A stretch of 18,165 nt of DNA from Nonomuraea sp. (GTDB lineage: Bacteria > Actinomycetota > Actinomycetes > Streptosporangiales > Streptosporangiaceae), in the NCBI GenBank assembly GCA_013362835.1, contig JABFVJ010000500.1, forward strand, positions 1 to 18,165, given 5' to 3'. The translations under genes and the position numbers were made by a program. Below the pieces are notes generated by a model, which saw nothing but the letters and a program-made list of their open reading frames with translations, was not told the DNA's origin and did not search any database. Below, piece after piece: positions 1-10,877 of this stretch; the first letter of the stretch is position 1; the number at the start of each line of letters is the position of its first letter.

Positions 1-521
1 CGCCGATCCGCCAGCAGGGCCTGACGCACGCCGTCCTGCCGCCGCGCGAACTCCGGCTCCCACACCACCCCCGGCGCGGGCGTCATGTCGTCCACGACGA
101 GCACGCCACGCGGCCCCAGCGCCGCGACCGTCAGGTCGAGCCCCACGTGCTTGCCCGCCACCGCGTCGGCGAACACCAGGTCGTACGCCCCCAGCCCAGG
201 CAGCAGCTCCAGCGCGTCACCCACGCGGAACTCCACGAACCCCGGCCAGTCACCACCGGCGGCGACCTCCGCCGTACGTTCGTCCTGCTCAAGGGTGGTC
301 AGCGTGACGTCGGTGCGCGGCAGCAGCCCGCTGACCAGCCACGCCGCCCCCACCCCGGCCCCGGTGCCGATCTCAAGGACCCGCCCGCCCTCGGGCACGG
401 CCGCCGCCAGCACGGCGAGCAGCCGCCCCACCTCCGGATCGCACGAGTACGCGAAGCCCGACGCGCGCGCCCGCTCCAGGGCCGCGCCGACGAGCGCCGG
501 CAGCGTGGAATTCATGGTCAT
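1..521 (-). CDS. SAM-dependent O-methyltransferase, 3' end cut by window edge
   Basis: This reading frame enters from the left edge without a stop, so about 173 residues are visible and the C-terminus is missing. It looks like a class I SAM-dependent methyltransferase of the O-methyltransferase/caffeoyl-CoA OMT type. The SAM-binding glycine motif VLEIGTGAGVGAAWL lies near residues 48-62, an acidic LEQDE strand follows, then VFADAVAGKH and LVVDDMTP. ATG at 521 is preferred: GGGA lies 5 nt upstream. A second ATG at 515 is possible. The start is only 2 nt after the stop of the membrane-protein gene, so the two are almost certainly co-transcribed and perhaps translationally coupled. The substrate cannot be told from the sequence. 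The family call is fairly secure from the SAM motif; the specific role is unknown. Confidence 0.8.
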   Translation of the reverse strand, partial: MTMNSTLPALVGAALERARASGFAYSCDPEVGRLLAVLAAAVPEGGRVLEIGTGAGVGAAWLVSGLLPRTDVTLTTLEQDERTAEVAAGGDWPGFVEFRVGDALELLPGLGAYDLVFADAVAGKHVGLDLTVAALGPRGVLVVDDMTPAPGVVWEPEFARRQDGVRQALLADR

Positions 522-523
522 TT

Positions 524-1006
524 CTATCCCGCCCGCCACCGCACGGTCACCGGGATTTTCGCCCGCGGTTTGAAGACCGACAACGCCGTCGCCGCCATCA
601 GCATGACGATCTGCGCGCCCAACGCCGCCACCTGCCCCCATTGCCGCCCGGCAAGGGACGGCCCGGGTACGGCGGCGGCCATTCCCTCGGGATCGAACAG
701 GAACATGCCCACGCAGACGACCGCCACCAGCAGCACCAGCTTGACCATGGTCCAGTAATGGCGGAACACCCTCCAGTGGCTGGTCAGACCCAGTGTGACG
801 CCGCTGGCCAAGGCGGAGAGACTGAGCGGTATCCCGCCCGCGAACACCAGGTACGGCATCAACCGATAGGCGGCACGGGCGAGGCCGAGATCGTTTGTCA
901 CCGTGGCCGCCACATTCAGCACGACCAGCCCCCACACCTCTCCCAGCAACGCCACCGAGACGATGACGTGGATTACGACGACGGACTTGCGGATACTCGG
1001 CCGCAT
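524..1006 (-). CDS. Four-helix integral membrane protein, unknown function
   Basis: A 160-residue hydrophobic protein with about four predicted transmembrane segments, near residues 8-33, 50-74, 85-106 and 122-142, and a basic C-terminal tail. It resembles the small actinobacterial four-helix proteins often annotated as DUF2269-like, but I cannot confirm the family by eye. The frame is open to an ATG at 1048. The start at 1006 is chosen because AGGTGAG sits 5 nt before it and it begins the protein just before the first helix. The stop at 526-524 leaves 2 nt before the methyltransferase start, so this is the promoter-proximal gene of a two-gene unit. An 18-bp perfect palindrome lies about 90 bp upstream and could be its operator. 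Confidence 0.72.
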   Translation of the reverse strand: MRPSIRKSVVVIHVIVSVALLGEVWGLVVLNVAATVTNDLGLARAAYRLMPYLVFAGGIPLSLSALASGVTLGLTSHWRVFRHYWTMVKLVLLVAVVCVGMFLFDPEGMAAAVPGPSLAGRQWGQVAALGAQIVMLMAATALSVFKPRAKIPVTVRWRAG

Positions 1007-1097
1007 CGCTCTCACCTGATCTCCGGATTCGCCGAACTCACGGCCCATCGTCGCCGCTTAGTTCACCCCGGACATCCCCCCGAGGATGGCGCTCCAG

Positions 1098-1115
1098 GTA
1101 CGCCGATCGGCGTAC
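1098..1115. promoter_or_regulatory. 18-bp perfect palindrome, candidate operator
   Basis: GTACGCCGATCGGCGTAC is its own reverse complement over all 18 bases with no spacer. It lies 92 bp upstream of the membrane-protein start on the minus strand. Such full-dyad sites are typical targets of dimeric regulators such as the TetR family, but no regulator gene is in the window. The symmetry is seen; function is inferred. Confidence 0.45.
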
Positions 1116-1189
1116 TGCGACGGCCAAAGTTTCTGGTGATCATTCCTTATAGGGCGGTGAAAGGCCGGCCCATCGATCACGTCGACAGC

Positions 1190-1206
1190 CAAATGAGCTT
1201 CATTTG
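1190..1206. promoter_or_regulatory. Inverted repeat CAAATGA-N3-TCATTTG
   Basis: Seven-base perfect arms flank GCT. The repeat is notably AT-rich for this genome and lies between two divergent genes, about 210 bp upstream of the first secreted-protein gene. It may be a regulator site or a small hairpin; no U-tract follows to suggest a terminator. Confidence 0.3.
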
Positions 1207-1418
1207 CGGGGCGGCCGGCACGGCAGGAATGCCGCGTTCAGGCGAGTGGCGATAAAACCGAGCGTCAAGAAATCGAGGCGCCCCCTTGACCCATGGGAGG
1301 GCGTTCCGGGTTGCGATTCCGCCTGCCTGCCGCGATTGTTATCTGCGGCACCTCACAGCCCTGCACAAACGACTGTGGGCGCAGGTAATTCCGCGCCCAT
1401 CCATGGAGGAAAGAAAGC

Positions 1419-1733
1419 ATGATCCGTCGTATTCTGGCCGGCGCGGCAATCGCGGCCGTCGCCTTCGGCTTCTCCGCGACCGCCGCGTCCGCCGACACGC
1501 CCAACCCGTACAACGGGGGGCAGGCCCTGCTGAGCCAGTTCCAGATCATCGACGACGCGCTGAACGACGTTCTCAACCACTCGTTCAACGAGTCGCTCCG
1601 CGACATCGAGGTCGAGCTCATCGAGGTCGCGGACATCAAGGAGATCGACCTCGACCTGCTGAACAACAACCAGCCCAAGGTCGGCGACCACAACAAGGAC
1701 AGCGACGCAGAGGTGGGCGGTTTTCACTCCTGA
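1419..1733 (+). CDS. Small secreted protein, copy 1 of a tandem pair
   Basis: A 104-residue protein with a clear signal peptide: basic MIRR, a hydrophobic core to about residue 22, and an ASA cleavage site before Asp26. The mature part is about 79 residues, has no cysteine, and is rich in Asp, Glu and Asn, with a repeated acidic pattern (DIEVELIEVADIKEIDLD). Conserved blocks shared with copy 2 are NGGQA-LSQFQ, SFNESLRDIE, EIDLD-LNNNQP and a GFHS C-terminus. GGAGG in the leader lies a little over 10 nt before the ATG, and AAAGAAAG is closer. It shares small size and export with actinomycete surface proteins such as rodlins, but has no chaplin cysteine pair and I cannot place it in a family. 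Likely an extracellular or wall-associated protein of unknown role. Confidence 0.8.
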   Translation: MIRRILAGAAIAAVAFGFSATAASADTPNPYNGGQALLSQFQIIDDALNDVLNHSFNESLRDIEVELIEVADIKEIDLDLLNNNQPKVGDHNKDSDAEVGGFHS

Positions 1734-1767
1734 CGCTCATGGCGTGGCTTAGGCGGGAGGGCGATGG

Positions 1768-1784
1768 GCGCCCCTTGGGGGCGC
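1768..1784 (+). terminator. Candidate hairpin after secreted-protein copy 1
   Basis: GCGCCCC and GGGGCGC form a 7-bp perfect stem around a 3-nt loop, 35 nt after the stop codon. There is no U-tract, which is common in GC-rich actinobacteria. It may stop or attenuate transcription between the two copies. Confidence 0.45.
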
Positions 1785-1878
1785 GACCATCTGGCCGGTT
1801 CGTCTTCCTGGCGCCGAGGCGACGCAGGAACCACCACAGCGCTGAAACTTCCGCGCCCATCCATGGAGGATAGAAAGC

Positions 1879-2193
1879 ATGATCCGTCGTATTCTGGCCG
1901 GTGCGGCCATGGCGGCCGTCGCGCTCGGCTTCTCTGCCACCGCCGCGTCCGCCGACACCGTCAACCCGAACAACGGGGGCCAGGCGGTTCTGAGCCAGTT
2001 CCAGGTCATCGATGACCTGCTGAACAACCTGGTCAACGGCTCGTTCAACGAGTCGCTCCGGGACATCGAGATCACGGGTCTCCAGGGAGTCGACCTCCAG
2101 GAGATCGACCTCGACGTGCTGAACAACAACCAGCCGGGAGTCGGCAGCCACAACTGGGGCAGCGATGCCACGGTGAAGGGCTTCCACTCCTGA
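1879..2193 (+). CDS. Small secreted protein, copy 2 of a tandem pair
   Basis: A 104-residue paralogue of the preceding gene and of the same length. The signal peptide is nearly identical at DNA level and ends ASADT, with cleavage expected before Asp26. The mature protein keeps NPNNGGQA, LSQFQVIDD, SFNESLRDIE, EIDLDVLNNNQP and the GFHS C-terminus. It differs most in the middle (ITGLQGVDLQ) and near the end (SHNWGSDATVK). Having no cysteine or recognisable catalytic motif suggests a structural or binding role, but no function can be assigned. The ribosome leader is copied with the gene, so both copies are probably expressed. A hairpin about 35 nt past the stop and a stronger one further on would end the transcript. 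Confidence 0.8.
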   Translation: MIRRILAGAAMAAVALGFSATAASADTVNPNNGGQAVLSQFQVIDDLLNNLVNGSFNESLRDIEITGLQGVDLQEIDLDVLNNNQPGVGSHNWGSDATVKGFHS

Positions 2194-2227
2194 CGCTCCT
2201 GGCGTGACGTAGGCAGGGGGATCGATG

Positions 2228-2250
2228 CGCGGCCACCCATGGAGGCCGCG
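2228..2250 (+). terminator. Candidate hairpin after secreted-protein copy 2
   Basis: CGCGGCC and GGCCGCG form a 7-bp perfect stem with a 9-nt loop, 35 nt after the stop at 2193. This matches the distance of the hairpin after copy 1, though the stem sequences differ. Confidence 0.45.
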
Positions 2251-2353
2251 AGGCAGAGAGCAACCCCCTGGTGCCAAGGTGAACCCGGCAGAGATCGTCG
2301 TGGGTGCTCGCGAGGCCACGGACGGCTCTGCAGGACACCGACCTGTACGAGCA

Positions 2354-2384
2354 CGTGCGGCCCAGGTCGCTCCTGGGCCGCACG
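2354..2384. terminator. Strong bidirectional terminator between convergent genes
   Basis: CGTGCGGCCCAGG pairs perfectly with CCTGGGCCGCACG: 13 bp with a 5-nt loop (TCGCT). It lies 161 nt past the plus-strand secreted-protein stop and 9 nt past the end of the minus-strand NlpC/P60 gene. It is placed to serve both convergent transcripts. Confidence 0.75.
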
Positions 2385-2392
2385 GCTCACGT

Positions 2393-2890
2393 TCATCCAC
2401 CGGCGTCGGCACGGCCGGCCTCCGGTCGTACCGCTCCCATGAACTGTGGCCGGTCCAGCCGGTCCACCCGCACGTACGCCCCGGTGTAGGGCGCGTGCAC
2501 GATGCGCTCCGCGTTGACGGCGAGCCCGACGTGCTCAGGCCCGTCGCTGTCCGGGTCGTTGTCGTAGAAGATCAGGTCTCCGGGCTCGACGAGCTCTTTG
2601 GCCACCTTGATCCCGGATCGCCACTGTTCCTGCGTCGTGGATCCGATGAGGACCCCCGCCCGCGCGTAGGCGTACTCGGAGAGGCCCGAGCAGTCGAACC
2701 CTTTCGTGCCGGAGCCCTTTCCTGTGCCGTATCCGGGCCCGTGGATCCCGCCGCCGCCCCACGAATACGGTACGCCGATCATTTCCAGCGCCGCGCGCAA
2801 CGCGATGATCCCGGTCGCCGACCTGCCGCTGAACGTGCAGGCGACGGCACACGCCATCGCTATCAGTGATCGTGCCCATCGTCCTTTCAT
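2393..2890 (-). CDS. Secreted NlpC/P60-family cell-wall hydrolase
   Basis: A 165-residue protein with an N-terminal export signal (MKGRWARSLIAMACAVACTF, cleavage near residue 25) followed directly by one NlpC/P60 domain. The catalytic triad is visible: Cys67 in FDCSGLSEYAYARAG, His120 in EHVGLAV, and a third polar residue, probably His132 in IVHAP. The family cleaves peptide stems in peptidoglycan, usually the D-Glu to diamino-acid bond. No LysM, SH3 or coiled-coil anchor is present, so this is a minimal single-domain enzyme. The frame is open upstream to 3031, but the signal peptide fixes the start at ATG 2890 (GTG 2893 is an alternative). A GGGGGC stretch is 13 nt upstream, so the ribosome site is not ideal. 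An 18-bp palindrome lies about 100 bp upstream. Confidence 0.85.
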   Translation of the reverse strand: MKGRWARSLIAMACAVACTFSGRSATGIIALRAALEMIGVPYSWGGGGIHGPGYGTGKGSGTKGFDCSGLSEYAYARAGVLIGSTTQEQWRSGIKVAKELVEPGDLIFYDNDPDSDGPEHVGLAVNAERIVHAPYTGAYVRVDRLDRPQFMGAVRPEAGRADAGG

Positions 2891-3346
2891 CACGCATTCA
2901 TCGCCCCCGCATCGATGCCCGCGTATGGTGCTCTGCTGTGTGACTTTCACCCTCCGAATAGCGATAAAACGCCTTCGGACAACCCGCCACGAGTCCGGAA
3001 ATTTCCGGACGGCGGCCACAGCCCTCCGCATTCACTTCGCACCGCATATTCGACGCCGTTTTCCAGGCGCCGGCAGGAAATGCGGGCCGCATTCCCGTGC
3101 CGTGATCGCGGCGGAAAGCGCACACCGGGGAACCCGTTCGGAAGATCCCCGGCAAACCCGTCCGCCCGCGTCGTCAGGCCGGGCCCGTACGGGGTTTCTG
3201 ACGTCAGCGATCACCCACCCGAAGGGCCGCCCTGTCCGACTCTTCAGGATTTCTCGCTGATTCAGTCATATTCTCGCGAAAATTACGTTGTGAAACGTAC
3301 GTCGTGTAGCCTTGGTTCTGGCTAATTCACAATCCCCGAGGCATAC
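2891..3346. other. Intergenic region between NlpC/P60 and STAS genes
   Basis: These 456 bases separate two divergent genes and hold no convincing coding sequence; the open frames lack start signals and family features. Notable content is an 18-bp perfect palindrome at 2993-3010 and two 10-bp palindromes, CCCGTACGGG at 3184-3193 and CTGACGTCAG at 3198-3207. The stretch 3255-3335 is AT-richer and probably carries the STAS promoter, though no box pair is clear. NlpC/P60 genes in actinobacteria often follow a ydaO-type c-di-AMP riboswitch; I looked on the minus strand and did not find its conserved core. Confidence 0.6.
2993..3010. promoter_or_regulatory. 18-bp perfect palindrome upstream of NlpC/P60 gene
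   Basis: GTCCGGAAATTTCCGGAC is perfectly self-complementary over 18 bases, with an AAATTT centre unusual for this GC content. It lies 103 bp upstream of the NlpC/P60 start on the minus strand, a plausible place for an operator. The regulator is unknown. Confidence 0.45.
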
Positions 3347-7280
<3,934 letters not shown>

Positions 7281-7311
7281 CCATTCTTGGACCGGACGGA
7301 CGATTCGGCTG

Positions 7312-8721
7312 CTAGCCGTTCCTGCCGAGCTCGACGTCCTCCAGGACGCCGAGCGCGTCGGGCACCAGGACCGCGCAGGAGTAGTAGGCGCTGACGAGGT
7401 AGGAGATGATCGCCTTCTCGTTGATGTTCATGAAGCGCACCGACAGGCTGGGCTGGTACTCGTCGGGGATGCCGGTCTGGTGCAGGCCGACGACGCCCTG
7501 GTTCTCCTGGCCCGTACGCATGAGCAGGAACGACGTGGTGCGCTTGCCGGAGACCGGGATCTTGCTGCACGGGAAGATCGGAACTCCGCGCCAGGCCGGG
7601 ATGCGGTGGCCGTTGACGTCGGTGGCCTGCGGGTAGAGGCCGCGCTTGCTGCACTCCCTGCCGAAGGCGGCGATGGCCTGCGGGTGGGCGAGGAAGAAGG
7701 CGGGCTCCTTCCACACCACGGCGAGCAGGTCGTCGAGGTCGTCGGGCGTGGGGGGACCGGAGCGGGTGCGGATGCGCTGGCTGAAGTCGGCGTTGTGGAG
7801 CAGGCCGAACTCCCTGTTGTTGATCAGCTCGTGCTCCTGGCGCTCGCGCAGGGCCTCGATCGTGAGGCGGAGCTGCTGGTCGAGCTGGCTCATCGGCTGG
7901 TTGTACAGGTCGGAGACCCGGCTGTGGACGCGCAGGACCGTCTGGGCGACGCTCAGCTCGTACTCGCGGGGGGACTGCTCGTAGTCGACGAACGTGCCGG
8001 GCAGCGCGACCTCGCCGGCGTGGCCGGAGGACATGTCGATCGCGGCCTCGCCGTAGTCGTTCTGGGCGTGGTCGCTGAAGTTGCGCCGGCTCTGCAGGTG
8101 CTCGCGCAGCGCGGGCGACTGCTCGGCGAGCTGCTCGAAGGTCTGCCTGGACAGGGTGAGCACGGTCGTGTGCGTCTTCGCGGTCGCGGTGAAGCCGTAC
8201 GTGCCGCCGCCGGTCAGCGCCTCCTCACCGAGGTAGTCGCCGTCGGCCAGCACGCCGAGGTTCTGCTCGTCGCCGTAGGCGCCCTGGCCGACCTTGCCGA
8301 CCCGGCCATGGGCGATCAGCACGAGCTGGTCGGCCGGGTCGTCCTCCCGCACGATGGCCTCACCCGGCTCGATCTCGCGCTGCTGGAAGCGGTCGGCCAG
8401 CGCGCCGAGCACCTCCATGTCGTCGAACCCGCGCAACATGGGCAGCTCGGTCAGCTCGGCCGGGATGACGCGTACGTCGGAGCCGGTCGTGGAGAACGTG
8501 ATGCGCCCGTCGCCGAGCGTGTACGTCAGCCGCCTGTTGACCCGGAACACGCCACCCGAGCACTGCACCCACGGCAGCAGCCGCAGCAGCCAGCGGGAGG
8601 TGATCTCCTGCATCTGCGGCGGGGTCTTGGTCGTGGTCGCCAGCTGTTTGGCGGCCTCTGTACTGAGGCTGAGCTGGCCGTTGCCGTTCGCGGGCGTGGT
8701 CGAGTCGGTCGTTTCGGTCAT
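7312..8721 (-). CDS. Family 2B encapsulin shell protein with cNMP-binding-like insert (shell 2)
   Basis: A 469-residue paralogue of the next gene, with the same order: a Ser/Thr/Asn-rich N-terminus (1-20), the conserved arm [18 protein letters not shown] (29-46), a CRP-like insert near 95-210, and the HK97-type shell core to the C-terminus. The insert is better preserved than in shell 1: [21 protein letters not shown] (161-181) keeps the Gly-Glu pair, but a Phe stands where the nucleotide-phosphate-binding Arg is expected. Nucleotide binding is therefore doubtful or altered. By eye the two shells share roughly half their residues. They are probably co-assembling subunits of one mixed shell, as shown for family 2B pairs in 2-methylisoborneol clusters. 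ATG 8721 has GGCGGTG 4 nt upstream. It starts 28 nt after the ispH stop and is in the same operon. Confidence 0.93.
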   Translation of the reverse strand: MTETTDSTTPANGNGQLSLSTEAAKQLATTTKTPPQMQEITSRWLLRLLPWVQCSGGVFRVNRRLTYTLGDGRITFSTTGSDVRVIPAELTELPMLRGFDDMEVLGALADRFQQREIEPGEAIVREDDPADQLVLIAHGRVGKVGQGAYGDEQNLGVLADGDYLGEEALTGGGTYGFTATAKTHTTVLTLSRQTFEQLAEQSPALREHLQSRRNFSDHAQNDYGEAAIDMSSGHAGEVALPGTFVDYEQSPREYELSVAQTVLRVHSRVSDLYNQPMSQLDQQLRLTIEALRERQEHELINNREFGLLHNADFSQRIRTRSGPPTPDDLDDLLAVVWKEPAFFLAHPQAIAAFGRECSKRGLYPQATDVNGHRIPAWRGVPIFPCSKIPVSGKRTTSFLLMRTGQENQGVVGLHQTGIPDEYQPSLSVRFMNINEKAIISYLVSAYYSCAVLVPDALGVLEDVELGRNG

Positions 8722-8749
8722 GGTGCACCGCCAATCTCGGTGTGGGGGT

Positions 8750-9691
8750 CTATCGGGGGTTGCGAGAGGAGCGAAGTTCGAGAGGAAGGGAGAACGTGAG
8801 CGTCTCCTCGGTCACGGTCACGGGCTCGACGTCGGTGTAACCGCGCGTGGCGAGCCAGTCGAGCAGGTCGTCGACCAGCGCCTCCGGCACCGAGGCCCCG
8901 GAGCTGACCCCGACCGTCTCCACGCCGTCGAGCCACCGGACGTCGGCGTCGGCGGCCCTGTCGACCAGGTGGGCCGCGGCGGCGCCGGAGCTCAGAGCCA
9001 CCTCGACGAGCCGCTGGGAGTTGGAGGAGTTGGCCGAGCCGACGACGATGACCAGGTCGCACTGCGGGGCGATGCGGCCGACCGCCTCCTGACGGTTTTG
9101 ACTGGCGTAGCAGATGTCGTCGCTCGGCGGGTCGGCCAGCTGGGGGAATCGTTCGCGCAGCTCGGCGACGGCGCTCAGGGTCTCGTCGACCGACAGCGTG
9201 GTCTGCGACAGCCAGCTCATGCGCGCCGCGCCGCTCGCGGCGAGCTCGCCGGCCCGCGCGGGATCGACCACGCGGATGCGGTCGGGGGCCTCGCCCAGCG
9301 TGCCCTCGACCTCCTCGTGGTCGGCGTGGCCGATGAGCACGATCTCGTGGCCCGCGTCGGCCAGGCGTACGGCCTCCTTGTGCACCTTCGTGACCAGGGG
9401 GCAGGTGGCGTCGATCGTGCGCAGGCCGCGCCGCTCGGCCTCGCGCTTGACCGCCGGCGAGACGCCGTGGGCCGAGAAGATCACCAGCGCGCCGTCGGGC
9501 ACCTCGTCGAGCTCGTCGACGAAGACCGCGCCGCGCCGGGTGAGGTCGCCCACGACGAAGGTGTTGTGGACGATCTGTTTCCGCACGTAGACCGGCGGCC
9601 CGAAGCGCTTCAGCGCCTCCTCCACGGTGATGATGGCCCGTTCGACGCCCGCGCAGTAGCCGCGCGGGGCCGCGAGCAGTACGCGTCCCAT
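8750..9691 (-). CDS. ispH: 4-hydroxy-3-methylbut-2-enyl diphosphate reductase
   Basis: A 313-residue IspH (LytB), the last MEP-pathway enzyme, which reduces HMBPP to IPP and DMAPP with a 4Fe-4S cluster. The three cluster cysteines are visible: Cys13 in [12 protein letters not shown], Cys97 in [13 protein letters not shown] and Cys194 in [14 protein letters not shown]. Substrate-binding motifs are present as [20 protein letters not shown] and [15 protein letters not shown]. Length is normal for actinobacteria. The frame stays open well upstream, but ATG 9691 with GGGGGA 6 nt before it begins exactly at the family N-terminus. It follows the prenyl synthase stop by 11 nt. The genome probably has a second, housekeeping ispH, as other actinomycetes with pathway-linked copies do; that cannot be seen here. 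Confidence 0.95.
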   Translation of the reverse strand: MGRVLLAAPRGYCAGVERAIITVEEALKRFGPPVYVRKQIVHNTFVVGDLTRRGAVFVDELDEVPDGALVIFSAHGVSPAVKREAERRGLRTIDATCPLVTKVHKEAVRLADAGHEIVLIGHADHEEVEGTLGEAPDRIRVVDPARAGELAASGAARMSWLSQTTLSVDETLSAVAELRERFPQLADPPSDDICYASQNRQEAVGRIAPQCDLVIVVGSANSSNSQRLVEVALSSGAAAAHLVDRAADADVRWLDGVETVGVSSGASVPEALVDDLLDWLATRGYTDVEPVTVTEETLTFSLPLELRSSRNPR

Positions 9692-9702
9692 CGGAGATCC
9701 CC

Positions 9703-10752
9703 CTACTTGGTACGGTGCGCGAGCTGGTCGGCCAGGACGGACAGCGCGCTCCTCGCCTCGGCCTCGATCGGCGCCTCGGCCAGGGCGGTCGCCGCCTCGC
9801 CCACGCGTTCGTCGATCATCGACTCGACCTGGTCGAGCGCGCCCGTGGCGACGATGACGGTGCGCAGCCCGGCCGCCTTCTCCTCGGTGAGCCGCGGATT
9901 GCCGTGCCAGGTCTTGAGATAGTCGAGCTGGGTGGACGTGGCGTGGCGCATCGCGTGGGCGATCATCACCGTGTGCTTGCCCTCGCGCAGGTCGTCGAGC
10001 GCCGACTTGCCGGTCTCCGCCGCGGAGCCGAACGTGCCGAGCACGTCGTCGCGCAGCTGGAACGCCTCGCCGAGCGGGACGCCGAACCGGGAGTAGGAGT
10101 CGAGCAGCTCGGGCGGGGCGCCGGCCAGGGCGCCGCCGATCTGCAGGGGCCGCTCGACGGTGTATTTGGCCGTCTTGTAGCGGATCACGGTGAGCGCTTC
10201 GGTCACGCTCGCGCCGGCGCGGAGCTGGGCGAGGATGTCGAGGTATTGGCCGCTGATGACCTCGGTGCGCATGGCGTCGAAGAGGTGGTGGGCGGCGCGC
10301 AGGCGCGCGGGCTCGACGCCGCACGACGACAGCAGCGTGTCGGACCAGGCCAGGCTGAGCGTGCCGAGCAGGATGCCGCCCGCGTGGCCGAAGGAGTCGG
10401 CGGCCGGGCCGCCGTAGAGGCGGGCGAGGTTTCTGTGGATGGTCGCCCGGCCCCGGCGCAGCTCGCTGCCGTCCATGATGTCGTCGTGGATGAGCAGCCC
10501 GGCGTGGCACAGCTCCAGGGCCGCCGCGGCGCTGACGATCTCCTCGCAGTCGGCGCCGCCCGCGCCCCGCCACCCCCAGTAGCACAACAAGGGCCGGATG
10601 CGCTTGCCGCCGCCGAGGATGAACTCGGCGAGCAGCCGGTAGGCGGCCTGCACGTCGGGGTCGGAGACGGGAGCACGCCAGGTTTCGAGGAAGCTCGCCA
10701 GGCGTTCCTCGACCCGAGATCCGAGGTAATGCTGAGTGAAGCTCACCGGCAT
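9703..10752 (-). CDS. Trans-polyprenyl diphosphate synthase (FPP/GGPP-type)
   Basis: A 349-residue trans-isoprenyl diphosphate synthase that condenses IPP onto allylic diphosphates. The first aspartate-rich motif is DDIMD (90-94) in [16 protein letters not shown]. The second is DDVLG (235-239) in [12 protein letters not shown], with Gly in place of the last Asp, as in many actinobacterial members. Other family blocks are [14 protein letters not shown] (47-60) and the GK at the end of GSAAETGK. Product length cannot be fixed by eye. Geosmin needs C15 FPP, and context favours that, but the type with no insertion in the first motif also makes GGPP. ATG 10752 has an excellent AGAAGGAG 8 nt upstream. 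It is the first gene of the five-gene minus-strand operon. No disordered cargo-type extension is present. Confidence 0.93.
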   Translation of the reverse strand: MPVSFTQHYLGSRVEERLASFLETWRAPVSDPDVQAAYRLLAEFILGGGKRIRPLLCYWGWRGAGGADCEEIVSAAAALELCHAGLLIHDDIMDGSELRRGRATIHRNLARLYGGPAADSFGHAGGILLGTLSLAWSDTLLSSCGVEPARLRAAHHLFDAMRTEVISGQYLDILAQLRAGASVTEALTVIRYKTAKYTVERPLQIGGALAGAPPELLDSYSRFGVPLGEAFQLRDDVLGTFGSAAETGKSALDDLREGKHTVMIAHAMRHATSTQLDYLKTWHGNPRLTEEKAAGLRTVIVATGALDQVESMIDERVGEAATALAEAPIEAEARSALSVLADQLAHRTK

Positions 10753-10877
10753 CCGCGCGGCTCCTTCTGGGTCAGTGCGTCACTACCAATAGTTACTACT
10801 TGAGTACACAGCGTGTAAAGTGTCTTGAGTCTCTCAACTTTTCTTTTGGCACATTCGCAACACCGTCAGGGGATGTC
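10753..10877. promoter_or_regulatory. Divergent promoter region of the isoprenoid island
   Basis: This 125-bp gap drives both arms of the island: prenyl synthase-ispH-shells-geoA to the left and dxs-ispG to the right. Its AT-rich core is packed with symmetry: TAGTTACTA at 10790-10798, TACAC-AGC-GTGTA at 10805-10817 and TTGAG-TCT-CTCAA at 10825-10837. CTTGAGT also occurs twice directly, at 10799 and 10824. The best plus-strand promoter guess is TTACTA at 10793 and TAAAGT at 10816 with 17 bp between them, which is weak. The second palindrome would overlap that -10. Shared control of both arms is inferred. Confidence 0.55.

Larger units (their letters stand above)
1007..1418. other. Divergent intergenic region without a credible gene
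   Basis: These 412 bases separate the minus-strand membrane protein from the first plus-strand secreted-protein gene and must carry both promoters. I see no convincing gene: the open frames here have no ribosome site and no recognisable protein. The region holds an 18-bp perfect palindrome at 1098-1115 and a 7-bp inverted repeat with a 3-nt spacer at 1190-1206. A TTGACC at 1286-1291 has no matching -10 at normal spacing, so no promoter is called. Confidence 0.6.
1385..2225. repeat. Tandem duplication, about 460-bp unit, two copies
   Basis: The two secreted-protein genes start 460 bp apart, at 1419 and 1879. Similarity begins in the leader, where the shared stretch TTCCGCGCCCATCCATGG is followed by the same purine-rich ribosome site. 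It continues through the gene and about 30 bp past the stop, where both copies read TCCTGACGCTC then a close variant. Identity is highest over the leader and signal peptide and lower in the middle of the mature protein. This is a gene-plus-leader duplication that has since diverged. Confidence 0.8.

Noticed and set aside
1286..1291. TTGACC upstream of the first secreted-protein gene
   Set aside because: No -10 box at normal spacing.
1403..1873. Out-of-frame ATG in the duplicated leader, opening a long frame over the secreted-protein genes
   Set aside because: The ATG lies inside the ribosome-binding leader and the product is Arg-rich low complexity. The signal-peptide frame explains the conservation.
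2891..3260. Possible ydaO-type c-di-AMP riboswitch upstream of the NlpC/P60 gene
   Set aside because: The reverse complement was read for the conserved GGTGAATC and CAGCTAACC-like core, and neither was found. A covariance-model search would settle it.
2915..3325. A 136-codon plus-strand open frame before the STAS gene
   Set aside because: It has no ribosome site and a composition unlike the neighbouring proteins, and it runs through palindromes and the likely STAS promoter.
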